A stretch of DNA of 64,000 nt, from the NCBI GenBank assembly GCA_003248565.1, contig QFOV01000006.1, positions 16,288 to 80,287 on the forward strand, read 5' to 3'. Both the position numbers and the translations under genes were made by a program. The notes below the pieces were generated by a model. The model ran no database searches, was not told the origin of the DNA, and saw only the letters and a list, made by a program, of their open reading frames with translations. Position 1 is the stretch's first letter. Each line of letters opens with the position of its first letter. Source of the DNA: Stenotrophomonas sp. (GTDB lineage Bacteria > Pseudomonadota > Gammaproteobacteria > Xanthomonadales > Xanthomonadaceae). Positions 1-8,289 of the stretch are shown here, one piece after another.

Positions 1-2
1 CG

Positions 3-524
3 GCGGCGGTCGGCTTCCTGACCTACATCGCCAGCGAGAGCGAGCTGCAGTCGCTGGTGTTCTGGCAGATGGGCTCGTTGGCGCAGGCCAGTTGGAGCGA
101 CGTGGCCGCGGTCACGCCGGTATTCGTGATTGGCCTGCTGGCGTTGCTGCGGCTGGCCACGCCCTTGGACATGCTTGCGCTCGGTGAGCGCCAGGCACGT
201 CACATCGGCCTGGATGTCGCGCGCACGCGCTTGTTGCTGGTGGCGTTCAGTGCGCTGCTGGTCGGGGCAGCGGTGGCGTTTGCCGGCAGCGTCAGCTTCG
301 TCGGCCTGGTGGTGCCGCATCTGGTGCGGATGCTGGTTGGCCCCGGGCATCGCTGGCTGTTGCCTTTGTCGGGCGTGGTCGGCGCGCTGTTGATCGTGGT
401 GGCCGATACCGCCGCGCGCACGTTGGATCCGCCGTCGGAAATCCCGCTCGGCCTGTTCTCCGCGGCGCTGGGCGCGCCTTTCTTCCTGTGGCTGGTGCTG
501 CGCAAGCGCGGGGGAAGGGCATGA
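3..524 (+). CDS. hmuU: FecCD-family ABC transporter permease, C-terminal part (5' end outside window)
   Basis: Membrane permease of an iron/heme/cobalamin-type ABC importer. The frame is open from the first bases of the window, so the start lies upstream; about 173 C-terminal residues are seen. They contain hydrophobic segments and the FecCD signature region FVGLVVPHLVRMLVG, followed by a last membrane helix and a basic tail (LRKRGGRA). The stop codon overlaps the start of the next gene (ATGA), so the permease and ATPase are translationally coupled. The heme assignment rests on the HmuV-like partner. A BtuC role is possible because cobalamin genes lie nearby, but they are separated by other genes. 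Confidence 0.85.
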   Translation, partial: AAVGFLTYIASESELQSLVFWQMGSLAQASWSDVAAVTPVFVIGLLALLRLATPLDMLALGERQARHIGLDVARTRLLLVAFSALLVGAAVAFAGSVSFVGLVVPHLVRMLVGPGHRWLLPLSGVVGALLIVVADTAARTLDPPSEIPLGLFSAALGAPFFLWLVLRKRGGRA

Positions 525-1291
525 GCGCTCCATTGCTGGAAGTAGGCGGGGTCAGCGTGCTGCGTGGCAGTCGCCAGGTGTTGGCGGGTGTTGATCTAGC
601 GTTGCAGGCCGGCACGCTGACCGCCTTGGTTGGCCCCAATGGCGCAGGCAAGTCCACGTTATTGGCCCTGCTTGCCGGTGATGCCGAGCCGGATGCCGGG
701 CAGGCGTTGCTGCAAGGTCGTGCACTGGCCGACTGGCCGGTACGCGAGCTCGCCCTGCAACGGGCGGTGATGGCGCAGGATCATGCCGTGCACTTTGCCT
801 TCAGCGTGCGCGAGGTGGTGTCGATGGGGCGTTTGCCGCATCCGCCACAACCACGACAGGATGCGGAGATCGTCGAGGCTGCATTGGCAGAAGTCGATGT
901 CGTCGCCTTGGCTGGGCGCGATGTGCAGACGCTGTCCGGTGGCGAAGCCGCACGCACGTCGCTTGCCCGTGCCTTGGCGCAACAGACGCCGGTGCTGCTG
1001 CTGGATGAACCAACCGCCGCACTCGATCTTCGCCATCAGGAGCGTACCTTGCGCAGCGCCCGCGAGCTCGCAGCGCAGGGCCGTTGCGTGGTGGTGGTAT
1101 TGCACGACCTCAACCTGGCATCGGCCTATGCCGATCGCATCGTGATGCTATGCGACGGGCGCATTGCCGCTGATGGTTCACCGCGCGAAGTGCTGACCCG
1201 CGAGATCATCGGCAAGGTCTACGGCCAGCCGGTGCAGGTGATCGAGCACCCAACGCGCGGCGTTCCGCTGGTGGTTTCCTGCGACGATTGA
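521..1291 (+). CDS. hmuV: Hemin-type ABC transporter ATP-binding protein
   Basis: ATPase that powers import with the upstream permease, 256 residues. Walker A GPNGAGKST is at about residues 38-46, signature LSGGE at about 138, Walker B VLLLDEPTAALDL at about 158, and the switch His in VVLHDLNLASAYADR. The pattern REVVSMGRLPH and the tail YGQPVQVIEHP are typical of HmuV more than of BtuD or FhuC. The ATG at 521 overlaps the permease stop; an in-frame ATG at 488 lies inside the permease gene and is less likely. Substrate is inferred from family resemblance only. Confidence 0.85.
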   Translation: MSAPLLEVGGVSVLRGSRQVLAGVDLALQAGTLTALVGPNGAGKSTLLALLAGDAEPDAGQALLQGRALADWPVRELALQRAVMAQDHAVHFAFSVREVVSMGRLPHPPQPRQDAEIVEAALAEVDVVALAGRDVQTLSGGEAARTSLARALAQQTPVLLLDEPTAALDLRHQERTLRSARELAAQGRCVVVVLHDLNLASAYADRIVMLCDGRIAADGSPREVLTREIIGKVYGQPVQVIEHPTRGVPLVVSCDD

Positions 1292-1357
1292 AGCTCCGGC
1301 GGCGAGCAGGCGGAAAAGCTGCTTTCGATCGCATCGCATCGCGCGCGGGCGTGACGG

Positions 1358-2068
1358 CTACTTCGGCGTCGCAGCCAGCGCCCGATAGTCGCGCGGGGTC
1401 ATGCCGACGGTGTGCTTGAACTGGCGCGCGAACGCACTCTGGTCGGAGAAGCCACAGGCCTGGCCGACGCTGGCGATGCTGGTGTCGGTGAACAACATGC
1501 GGGTGGCAGCCTCGATGCGGAACTTGGTCAACAACTGCTGCGGCGTCAGCTGGAATACCTTCTTGAACAAGCGTTCCAGCTGCGCGACCGAGACGCCACT
1601 CTTGCCGGCCAGTGTGCGTACCCGCAGCGGTTCATGGAAATGCGCTTGCATGTATTCCACCGCAGCATGCAGGCGCTGGAAGGAAGAGTCCTCGCGGTCG
1701 GGTTGGCCAAGATCCCGTGAGATGCCGATCAAGCCGACGATGCGGTTGTCTTCCACCAGCGGCTGCTTGAGGGTGAGGCACCAGCCCGGGCTGCGGTTGG
1801 CATAGAGCTGCAGTTCAAGCATGTCTTCGATGACTTCGCCTGTCAGCACGCGCCGATCCTGCAGGATGTAGCGCGCGGCCAGATGCGCTGGATAGAGCTG
1901 CAACACGCTTCTGCCGACGATCTCCTCGCGGCTCTTCTTCGCCAGCCGTTGCATCAAGGTCTGGTTGACGTGCGTGTAGCGGCATTCGGTGTCCTTGATG
2001 AAGAACACCACGTCGGGAAGGGGATCAAACATGCGCACCAATACCTGCGGTGACAGGGTGACAGCCAT
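1358..2068 (-). CDS. AraC-family transcriptional regulator with N-terminal PAS domain
   Basis: Predicted DNA-binding regulator of 236 residues. Residues about 10-120 form a PAS sensor-like domain (DPLPDVVFFIKDTECRYTHVN, then EEIVGRSVLQLYP). Residues about 135-236 are an AraC double helix-turn-helix (RVRTLAGKSGVSVAQLERLF; CGFSDQSAFARQFKHTVG). The ATG at 2068 was chosen over 2095 because GGAGAG sits at the right distance upstream. The gene is divergent from the 993-residue TonB receptor across a 628-base gap, so it may regulate that receptor. The ligand is unknown. In Xanthomonas, PAS-AraC regulators occur next to hydroxyproline or amino-acid catabolic genes, but none is visible here. Confidence 0.85.
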   Translation of the reverse strand: MAVTLSPQVLVRMFDPLPDVVFFIKDTECRYTHVNQTLMQRLAKKSREEIVGRSVLQLYPAHLAARYILQDRRVLTGEVIEDMLELQLYANRSPGWCLTLKQPLVEDNRIVGLIGISRDLGQPDREDSSFQRLHAAVEYMQAHFHEPLRVRTLAGKSGVSVAQLERLFKKVFQLTPQQLLTKFRIEAATRMLFTDTSIASVGQACGFSDQSAFARQFKHTVGMTPRDYRALAATPK

Positions 2069-2696
2069 GGCGTTGCTCTCCGTTGCGGAGCGCACACCCT
2101 GCCATTCCTGCGGCCGCCTCTCAAGCGCAATAAGTATGCTGAAATCCGCATCGTGCAGGCCAAGATACGCCTAGCGTGCGGCATCGGCTGCAGTGGAACA
2201 TTGATCCCGAAATGTACGGTCATGACGTGCTTTCGTTTCTGCAGATGCCTTTAAATCAGTTGGTTGCAGTTGTTACAGGTTGTCTTGTTTCTATCAGTCC
2301 TGCACGTTGAACAGCGAGCAGGCGTTTGCCGGGGCCGGTCAGGGGGCTGGTATTAGGCGGATCTAAGAATCCGGGTCGGTTATGCCAAGGTAGCGCGCGG
2401 ATGCCAGAAGCGGCGCACGCAGTGGTTGGTCCTGGCTCGGCGTTGTGTGCTTGTTTGCCTTCGGTGTGGCCTCGTTCGGGGCCCCGGGGACCGTGATCGC
2501 TCCATCTGTTGTCGACCATTGCGCTTGCCCGCGCCGAGGTCGGTCAGCGTGTGCGCGTAAAAGTCCGGCGTCCTGGCGGCGACAGCGCCGTCATGGCGGT
2601 GGCGTGCGCCGGCAGCTGTTTGCTGGGCGGTGCAGCAGCCACTTCGTTGTTGCTTGCTCAACTTTCGTTTCGCATTTCATATCCAAGGGGAAGTAG
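2069..2696. other. Intergenic region, divergent regulator/TonB receptor
   Basis: No reading frame with coding character was seen in these 628 bases. The region must hold the promoters of the AraC-type gene and of the TonB receptor. No unambiguous -35/-10 pair or operator palindrome could be picked out by eye. Its length suggests regulatory content or a decayed gene. Confidence 0.5.
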
Positions 2697-5678
2697 ATGA
2701 AGACGAATCATCGCGCCGAGCGCATTCCATGTCGTCGGCGTGGCCAGCTGGCAGTCGCTGTTGCCATTGCCTTGTGTGCCACCGCAACGGACTCTGCATG
2801 GGCGCAGGATGCTGCCGGGGAGCTGGCGAAGGAGCAGCAGGCTACTGGCGCTGAAGCGAAGAATCTCGATACCGTGATCGTCACCGGTTCGCGTATTCGT
2901 CGTGAGCCGGGCTTTGAAGGCCCCGCACCGGTAACCGCCATCAGTGCGGAAAAGATCCAGGCCTCCGGCTACACCCAGATCGCCGATCTGGTGAACCAGT
3001 TGCCCAGCTTTGCTGCAACCCAGACCAGCCAGACCGCCAACCAGACCGGCAATGTCGGTGTCAGTGCGCTGGACCTGCGTGGCATGGGCGTGCAGCGCAC
3101 CTTGACGCTGGTGGATGGGCGCCGCCAGGTTGCATCGATCCCCGGCACCGCCGGCGTGGATGTCAGTGCGCTACCTGCAAGCATGATCGAGCGTGTGGAC
3201 GTGGTCACCGGTGGCGCGTCCGCGCTGTACGGTGCCGATGCCGTGAACGGTGTGGTCAACTTCGTCCTCAAGCGCGACTACGAAGGGCTGGAAGCCAGCG
3301 TCCGCTACGGCGACTCCTCGCGCGGCGACATGCCGACCTATACCGGCGACGTGCTGTTCGGCAAGAACTTCGCCGACAACCGCGGCAACTTCACCCTGTA
3401 CGGCTTCTGGGAAGACAACTCCGGTACGGTGCGTGGCCAGGACCGTCCCTGGACCGCCAACGGCTACCCGTATTACGCACGCGCCAAGAGCACCGATCCG
3501 TATGTGATCCTTGACAACAGTCGCAACGTCTACAACTCGCCCAATGCGACCGTGTTGCTGGGCAACTGCACGGTGGCCAATGCCGCCAATTGCCTGTACA
3601 CCTTCAATCCGGACGGCTCGCTGCGCCACTCGCAACTCGGCCCGGGCGGGCTGACCAACCTGAGCACCGGCTTCAACGTGCTGCAGCAGGGCACCACCGA
3701 TGGCGGTGAGTTTGGTGGCCGCTATGACTCCTGGTACCTGGTGACGCCATCGGATCGCCAGACCGTGCGTTCGACGCTGGATTTCGACGTCAACGATGCG
3801 CTGCGGCTGGTGGGCACGGTCAACTATTCGCAGAGTCAGTCCGAAGCGTCCTGGCGCTCGCTCAGTACCTACGGTTCGGGTGGCAGCGAAGTGGTGCCGT
3901 ATTACAGCCCCTTCATCACCCAGGAAATGATCACCGCCAACGGTGGTGCGTTCACCAATGGCATCGCCTTCGGCCGCCATTTCGATGAAGAGCTGGGGCA
4001 TATGCGCCAGCAGACCGATCGCAAGTTGCTGCAGGCAACCGTCGGCGCGGAAGGCTATTTCGACTTCTTCGGCCGCAGCTGGAACTACGAGGCTTATTAC
4101 TCTTACGGACGCAGCCGCCAGCGCACCCGCGAACTCAACGCAGGCTCCTATGACCGCTTGCTGTCGGGTTTGAATTCCTACGTGGATGGTGCCGGCAACC
4201 CGATCTGCTGGGATGGCCCGGCCGGCTGCGTGGCGATCAATCCTTTCAAGCGCCTGACCTCGGAGATGGTCGATTGGTTGACCTACGACACCGACTGGTC
4301 CACGACCACGCTGACCCAGAAGGTTGCATCGGCCTATGCCTCCGGTGGGCTGTTCGACCTGCCTGGTGGCGAAGCCAAGATCGTGGTGGGCACGGAGTAC
4401 CGCAAGGAACGCAATGAGATTGGCACCATCGCCCAGTACGATCCGACCAATCCGGCTTATGACGCCAGCCTTGGCACTACCCAGAACGGTTTGAACGGCG
4501 AGTTCAGCGTCAAGGAGATCTTCAGCGAGCTCAGCCTGCCGCTGCTGTCGGGTGTGGCCGGCGCCGAACGCTTGTCGCTGGAGCTGGCCGGGCGCGTCTC
4601 GGACTACAGCACCGCCGGCCGCACCACGACGACGAAGCTCGGTCTGGAATGGGCGCCGATCGAAGACATCACCGTGCGTGGCACCTACGGCAAGGCGATC
4701 CGTGCGCCCAACATCGGTGAGCTGTACACCGCCGGCAGCGTGTCGTCGGCGTGGATCTACGATCCCTGCAACGACTATGCGCTGGCCAACCGCACCAGTG
4801 CCACCAGCTACACGGCGGGCAATTGCGCGGCGATCAGCCCCAGCGATACCAGTGTTGGCAACTATTGGCAGTGGAAGGACATCGTGTACTCGGGCAACGT
4901 CAACCTGAAGCCGGAAACCGCCAAGACCACGACCTTCGGCGTGGTGTTGCGGCCGCGCTTCATTTCCAACCTGACGGTGTCCGCCGATTACTACAAGATC
5001 GACCTGCGCGGGGTGATTTCCACCCTGGACTACCAGACCATCCTCAACCGCTGCGTCGACCAGGCCAGCCTGGACAACGCCTTCTGCGATCTGGTTACCC
5101 GCGATTCGGCTGGCGATATCGTCGAAGTGGCAGTGCAGCAGTTGAACCTCTCGCAGAGCATCGCCCGCGGCGTCGATATCAATGCCAATTGGTTTTACGA
5201 CCTGGGCGGGGCAGCGGGTTCCAATGCTGGTCGCATTCTGGTTGACCTGAGCTATGGTCGTACGCTGGAACGCAAGTTCGTCGCCGACCCGCAGAATCCT
5301 GACGATGCGTGGGACTACCTGACGCTCTGGGGCACGCCGAAGTGGAAGGGCACCGTGCGCACCGGCTGGTCCAATCCCAAGCTCAGCGTCTACTGGACCC
5401 TGCGGCATGTATCGAAGATGCGTGGCAGCAATACTTCGACTGCGGCGTATGAGCGCGAGTGGGCAGGCAATACCTTCTACAGCGATTTCTACGCCAGCTA
5501 TCAGTTCACGCCGAAGTTCAGCGTGTTTGGTGGTCTCAACAACGCGTTCGATCGCGCGCCGCCGCGTGTGCCGGGCGCGGAGGCCGGCGGTGCCGGCTTC
5601 AACCAGAGCGGTTACCAGGCGGCGGTGTATGACGTGCTGGGCCGCACCTTCAACGTCGGTCTGCGCATGAAGCTTTGA
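2697..5678 (+). CDS. TonB-dependent outer-membrane receptor
   Basis: Large outer-membrane active transporter, 993 residues. A signal peptide (basic start, AVAVAIALCATATDSAWA) precedes a TonB-box-like stretch (DTVIVTGSRIRR) and a plug domain at about residues 55-185 with DLRGMGVQRTLTLVDGRR and ALYGADAVNGVVNFVLKRDY. The rest is a beta-barrel ending in the aromatic/hydrophobic signature LGRTFNVGLRMKL. The start is supported by GGGGAAG just upstream. The subclass resembles the large xanthomonad and Caulobacter receptors for carbohydrates, peptides or other nutrients. The substrate cannot be read from sequence. A strong terminator follows. Confidence 0.93.
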   Translation: MKTNHRAERIPCRRRGQLAVAVAIALCATATDSAWAQDAAGELAKEQQATGAEAKNLDTVIVTGSRIRREPGFEGPAPVTAISAEKIQASGYTQIADLVNQLPSFAATQTSQTANQTGNVGVSALDLRGMGVQRTLTLVDGRRQVASIPGTAGVDVSALPASMIERVDVVTGGASALYGADAVNGVVNFVLKRDYEGLEASVRYGDSSRGDMPTYTGDVLFGKNFADNRGNFTLYGFWEDNSGTVRGQDRPWTANGYPYYARAKSTDPYVILDNSRNVYNSPNATVLLGNCTVANAANCLYTFNPDGSLRHSQLGPGGLTNLSTGFNVLQQGTTDGGEFGGRYDSWYLVTPSDRQTVRSTLDFDVNDALRLVGTVNYSQSQSEASWRSLSTYGSGGSEVVPYYSPFITQEMITANGGAFTNGIAFGRHFDEELGHMRQQTDRKLLQATVGAEGYFDFFGRSWNYEAYYSYGRSRQRTRELNAGSYDRLLSGLNSYVDGAGNPICWDGPAGCVAINPFKRLTSEMVDWLTYDTDWSTTTLTQKVASAYASGGLFDLPGGEAKIVVGTEYRKERNEIGTIAQYDPTNPAYDASLGTTQNGLNGEFSVKEIFSELSLPLLSGVAGAERLSLELAGRVSDYSTAGRTTTTKLGLEWAPIEDITVRGTYGKAIRAPNIGELYTAGSVSSAWIYDPCNDYALANRTSATSYTAGNCAAISPSDTSVGNYWQWKDIVYSGNVNLKPETAKTTTFGVVLRPRFISNLTVSADYYKIDLRGVISTLDYQTILNRCVDQASLDNAFCDLVTRDSAGDIVEVAVQQLNLSQSIARGVDINANWFYDLGGAAGSNAGRILVDLSYGRTLERKFVADPQNPDDAWDYLTLWGTPKWKGTVRTGWSNPKLSVYWTLRHVSKMRGSNTSTAAYEREWAGNTFYSDFYASYQFTPKFSVFGGLNNAFDRAPPRVPGAEAGGAGFNQSGYQAAVYDVLGRTFNVGLRMKL

Positions 5679-5704
5679 CCAACTTCCGCTACTGCAAATA
5701 GAAC

Positions 5705-5740
5705 AGGGCCGACGGAATCACCGTCGGCCCTGCTTGTTTT
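5705..5740 (+). terminator. Rho-independent terminator, probably bidirectional
   Basis: An 11-bp perfect stem (AGGGCCGACGG with CCGTCGGCCCT) around a 5-base loop is followed by TGCTTGTTTT. It lies between the convergent TonB receptor and btuB genes and can serve both. Confidence 0.85.
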
Positions 5741-5781
5741 CACACTGGCGGAAACCGCAGCGGCGCTGCGGCTTCGCTGAC

Positions 5782-7653
5782 TCAGTTGGCCTTGCTGTTG
5801 TAACGCAGGGTCAGCTGGTATTCGCGGCCCGGCTGGTTGTACCAGGCAACGGTTTCGTACTCGCGGTCGAACACGTTGGCGGCCTTGGCCTGCAGGCTCC
5901 ATGCGTCGTTGATGGCGTATTCAACGCGCACATCCATGGTGCCGTAGCCGGCCAGACGCACGCTGTTGGCAGCGTTGTCGAAGCGGTGGCCACTGCCTGC
6001 AGCGGTCACGCCCAGACGCAGCGGGCCGAAGCTCTTGTCCACGTCCAGACGACCGCTGGTACGCGCGCGGCGGGCCAGCAGGTTGTCGTAGGTGGCAGCG
6101 CCGGAGGTGTGGTCGCGCGGGTCGGTGAAGCTGGCCTGGGCGTTGATGTCGAAGCCAGCCAGCGACAGGTAGCCGGTCAGCTCGGCGCCGCGGATGCGGG
6201 CTTCGGCAACGTTGACCAGGTCGAAGTTGCTGTCATAGCCGATCAGCTGGTCGACGCGGGTTTCGTAGGCGTTGAAGGTCCAGTTCCAGTTGTCGGCGTA
6301 CTGCGCGATGCCGAGGTTCAGGCTCTTGGATTCTTCCGGCTTCAGGTTCGGGTTGCTGAAGCCCGGGTAGTACAGGTCGTTGAACGTCGGTGCCTTGAAG
6401 CCGGTGCCGGCGCTGGCGGTCAGGCGGAAACCATTGCCGAAGGCAAAGCCATAACCCAGGCTGCCGGTGGTGTGGTTGCCGAACTGCTCGTTGTCGTCGT
6501 TGCGCACGCTGGCCTGCAGCGAGTGCGCGCCGAACTGGCCCTGGTACTCGGCAAACACGCCGAGGTTGTCGCGCTGGTCGATGTCGAAGGCGGTGGAGCT
6601 GGTGACCTTGTCGTTCTGCCAATCGGCGCCAGCGGTGATCTGCTGGCCTTCGGCGAAGCTGAAGTCGCCCTGCACGCTGGCGGTGTCGCGGCGGGTATCG
6701 AAGGCGCTGGCGAAGCTGCGGGTGCCGGTGCTGGCATCCGCGAAGTAGTTGTCGGCCTGGTCGCGGTTGCGGCCAACCTGTGCGCTCAGGCGGAAGCGCT
6801 CGGATGCAGCCCAGGCGAGCTTGGCACCGTAGACCTGCTGGCGGTTGTCGGCTTCGTTGCCGCCGAAGATGCTGCCGTCGTATTCGTTGAAGCTGTCGGC
6901 GTTGAGCACATGGCCTTCCAGGCTCAGCGTGTCGGTCAGGGCATAGCCACCGCGCACGTTGATGGAGGTGTTGCGGTAGCCATCGCGGTCCGGCTCATCG
7001 GCGAAGCAGCCGGCGCCCCAGCCAGCGGCGGTGCCGCGGCAGGCGTTGATGCCGTCGGTCTTCTGGTAGCCGCCCTGGGCCGAGATCCAGCCGCGCTCAC
7101 CGCGGTTGCTGAAGCCGGCGCTGACTTGGCGCAGGTTGTTGCTGCCGGCGGTGATCGCCAGGTTCTGCTGCAGGCCCTGGCCAGCGTTGCGGGTGAAGAT
7201 CTGGATCACGCCGCCGATGGCCTCGGAGCCGTACAGGCTCGAACGCGGGCCACGCACGATTTCAATGCGCTCGATCTGGTCAACCGGCAGGTCCTGCAGG
7301 GCGGCCATGCCGCTGGTGGCCGAGGCCACGCGCACGCCGTCCACCAGCACCAGCACCTGGTTGGAGTTGCTGCCACGCAGGAACAGCGAGGTGATCTTGC
7401 CGTTGCCGCCCTGGTTGGCGAAGTCCAGGCCGGCGCGGCCGCGCAGCAGGTCCTGCAGCGAGTTGGCCTGGCTGTGGTCGATCTGCGCACGGTCGATGAC
7501 CTGCACCGGCACCACGCTGTTCTCGATGGAGATCGGGGTACGGGTGGCGGTGACGGTGACGTCGTCCAGTTCGGTTGGTGCGTTCTGCGCGGCAGCAACG
7601 CCCGGCAATGCCAGGGCAAGGGCGAGCGAAAGGGTGTGGTAAGACAGTTTCAT
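5782..7653 (-). CDS. btuB: TonB-dependent vitamin B12 receptor
   Basis: Outer-membrane cobalamin receptor, 623 residues. It has a signal peptide (MKLSYHTLSLALALALPGVAAA), a TonB box DDVTVTATR, a plug with VDGVRVASATSG and RGPRSSLYGSEAIGGVIQIFT, and a 22-strand-type barrel ending YQLTLRYNSKAN. The ATG at 7653 is preceded by AGGAG and begins the signal peptide; an upstream in-frame ATG at 7755 lies in the leader. The cobalamin riboswitch immediately upstream ties the gene to B12, which makes btuB more certain than sequence type alone. Corrinoid-salvage genes cobT-cobC-cobS lie divergently just beyond. Confidence 0.93.
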   Translation of the reverse strand: MKLSYHTLSLALALALPGVAAAQNAPTELDDVTVTATRTPISIENSVVPVQVIDRAQIDHSQANSLQDLLRGRAGLDFANQGGNGKITSLFLRGSNSNQVLVLVDGVRVASATSGMAALQDLPVDQIERIEIVRGPRSSLYGSEAIGGVIQIFTRNAGQGLQQNLAITAGSNNLRQVSAGFSNRGERGWISAQGGYQKTDGINACRGTAAGWGAGCFADEPDRDGYRNTSINVRGGYALTDTLSLEGHVLNADSFNEYDGSIFGGNEADNRQQVYGAKLAWAASERFRLSAQVGRNRDQADNYFADASTGTRSFASAFDTRRDTASVQGDFSFAEGQQITAGADWQNDKVTSSTAFDIDQRDNLGVFAEYQGQFGAHSLQASVRNDDNEQFGNHTTGSLGYGFAFGNGFRLTASAGTGFKAPTFNDLYYPGFSNPNLKPEESKSLNLGIAQYADNWNWTFNAYETRVDQLIGYDSNFDLVNVAEARIRGAELTGYLSLAGFDINAQASFTDPRDHTSGAATYDNLLARRARTSGRLDVDKSFGPLRLGVTAAGSGHRFDNAANSVRLAGYGTMDVRVEYAINDAWSLQAKAANVFDREYETVAWYNQPGREYQLTLRYNSKAN

Positions 7654-7779
7654 GGAAGCTCCTGGGCCTGCACGCTCCCGCGCAGGCGGATTGGGGAGGC
7701 TGCCAGAAGAGGGAGAAGACGGAGGCGGCGCACACGGCGCTACAGCCGCCGCCATGCCCTCCGCATCGCAACCAGTCGG

Positions 7780-7962
7780 CTTCCGGGCCGGTCTCCGGAC
7801 TCGCAGGCGAGGCGGCGTGGGCCGCTTCCGTCCAGACGCCTTCCCGTGCCGTGCACAGTGGCGCCATGTCTGGACTTGTCCTGCTTACCGTTGCGGGGGC
7901 AGTGCCGGAATGGCGACATGCTGGAGTTCCAGCAGTGCGCGGCACCGGCTTCCCGTTTCAAC
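7780..7962 (-). promoter_or_regulatory. Cobalamin (B12) riboswitch upstream of btuB
   Basis: Read on the minus strand, the leader holds the hallmarks of the AdoCbl riboswitch in order: CGGGAAGCCGGTGC, then CACTGCCCCCGCAACGGTAA, then GCCACTG, then GGGAAGG, and finally the B12-box-like GAGTCCGGAGACCGGCC near 7788-7804. It ends about 130 bases before the btuB start. Such riboswitches reduce receptor expression when adenosylcobalamin is plentiful. No clear terminator stem was resolved after it, so control of ribosome access is as likely as termination. Confidence 0.93.
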
Positions 7963-7983
7963 CGACCGGCAATGCCGGTCGGT
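7961..7983 (-). repeat. Perfect 10-bp hairpin at the 5' edge of the riboswitch leader
   Basis: ACCGACCGGC and its exact reverse complement surround the 3-base loop AAT. It lies between the likely transcription start and the conserved riboswitch core. It could be a leader stabiliser or an operator; it is not part of the standard cobalamin riboswitch consensus. Confidence 0.7.
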
Positions 7984-8000
7984 CACCCGAAAGTGCGCGC

Positions 8001-8006
8001 ATTCTA
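8001..8006 (-). promoter_or_regulatory. Possible -10 element of the btuB promoter
   Basis: TAGAAT on the minus strand lies 18 bases upstream of the leader hairpin, a plausible position for the -10 box of the riboswitch transcript. The -35 region is weak. Confidence 0.3.
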
Positions 8007-8080
8007 TGCCATTGCCGCCAGCGTTGCCGGAATGGGCGGCAACGGCCGGCATGGCGCGGACTCTGTAACCGGGGTTCAAG

Positions 8081-8184
8081 GTAGCCCGGGTAAGCGCATG
8101 CGCACCCGGGAAGTGCAGGGCGCCGCAGGCCTGCAGCGGTGCTGCAATCTCGTTCCCCGGGTGCGCTGCGCTTACCCGGGCTAC
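8081..8184. repeat. Inverted pair of REP-like elements (GTAGCCCGGGTAAGCGCA type)
   Basis: Two copies of a GTAG-flanked sequence with the core CCCGGGTAAGCGCA..GCGCACCCGGG face each other at 8081-8110 and 8156-8184, about 45 bases apart. A similar pair occurs at 60817-60914. They lie between the btuB promoter and cobT. Confidence 0.8.
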
Positions 8185-8289
8185 GTGTTGCATGAGTTCG
8201 ATTTGATTGGGGGCTGGCGAAACAAGCCCTGCGCAGCACTGTTGCCGAGTGGCTAGAATGCGCGCTGCAAACGCAGTATCGGAAGTGTC

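Noticed and set aside
1..1291. ABC permease and ATPase considered as BtuCD
   Set aside because: The ATPase motifs follow the HmuV pattern, and the cobalamin genes are separated by a regulator and an unrelated receptor on different strands. Not fully excluded.
3171..5408. Open frame of about 745 codons antisense to the first TonB receptor gene
   Set aside because: Codon-shadow effect in GC-rich DNA; the sense frame has a signal peptide, plug and barrel.
5734..8256. Open frame of about 840 codons antisense to btuB
   Set aside because: It is the high-GC mirror of the btuB coding frame and runs through the riboswitch; its translation is an Ala/Val/Gly-rich sequence without recognisable domains.
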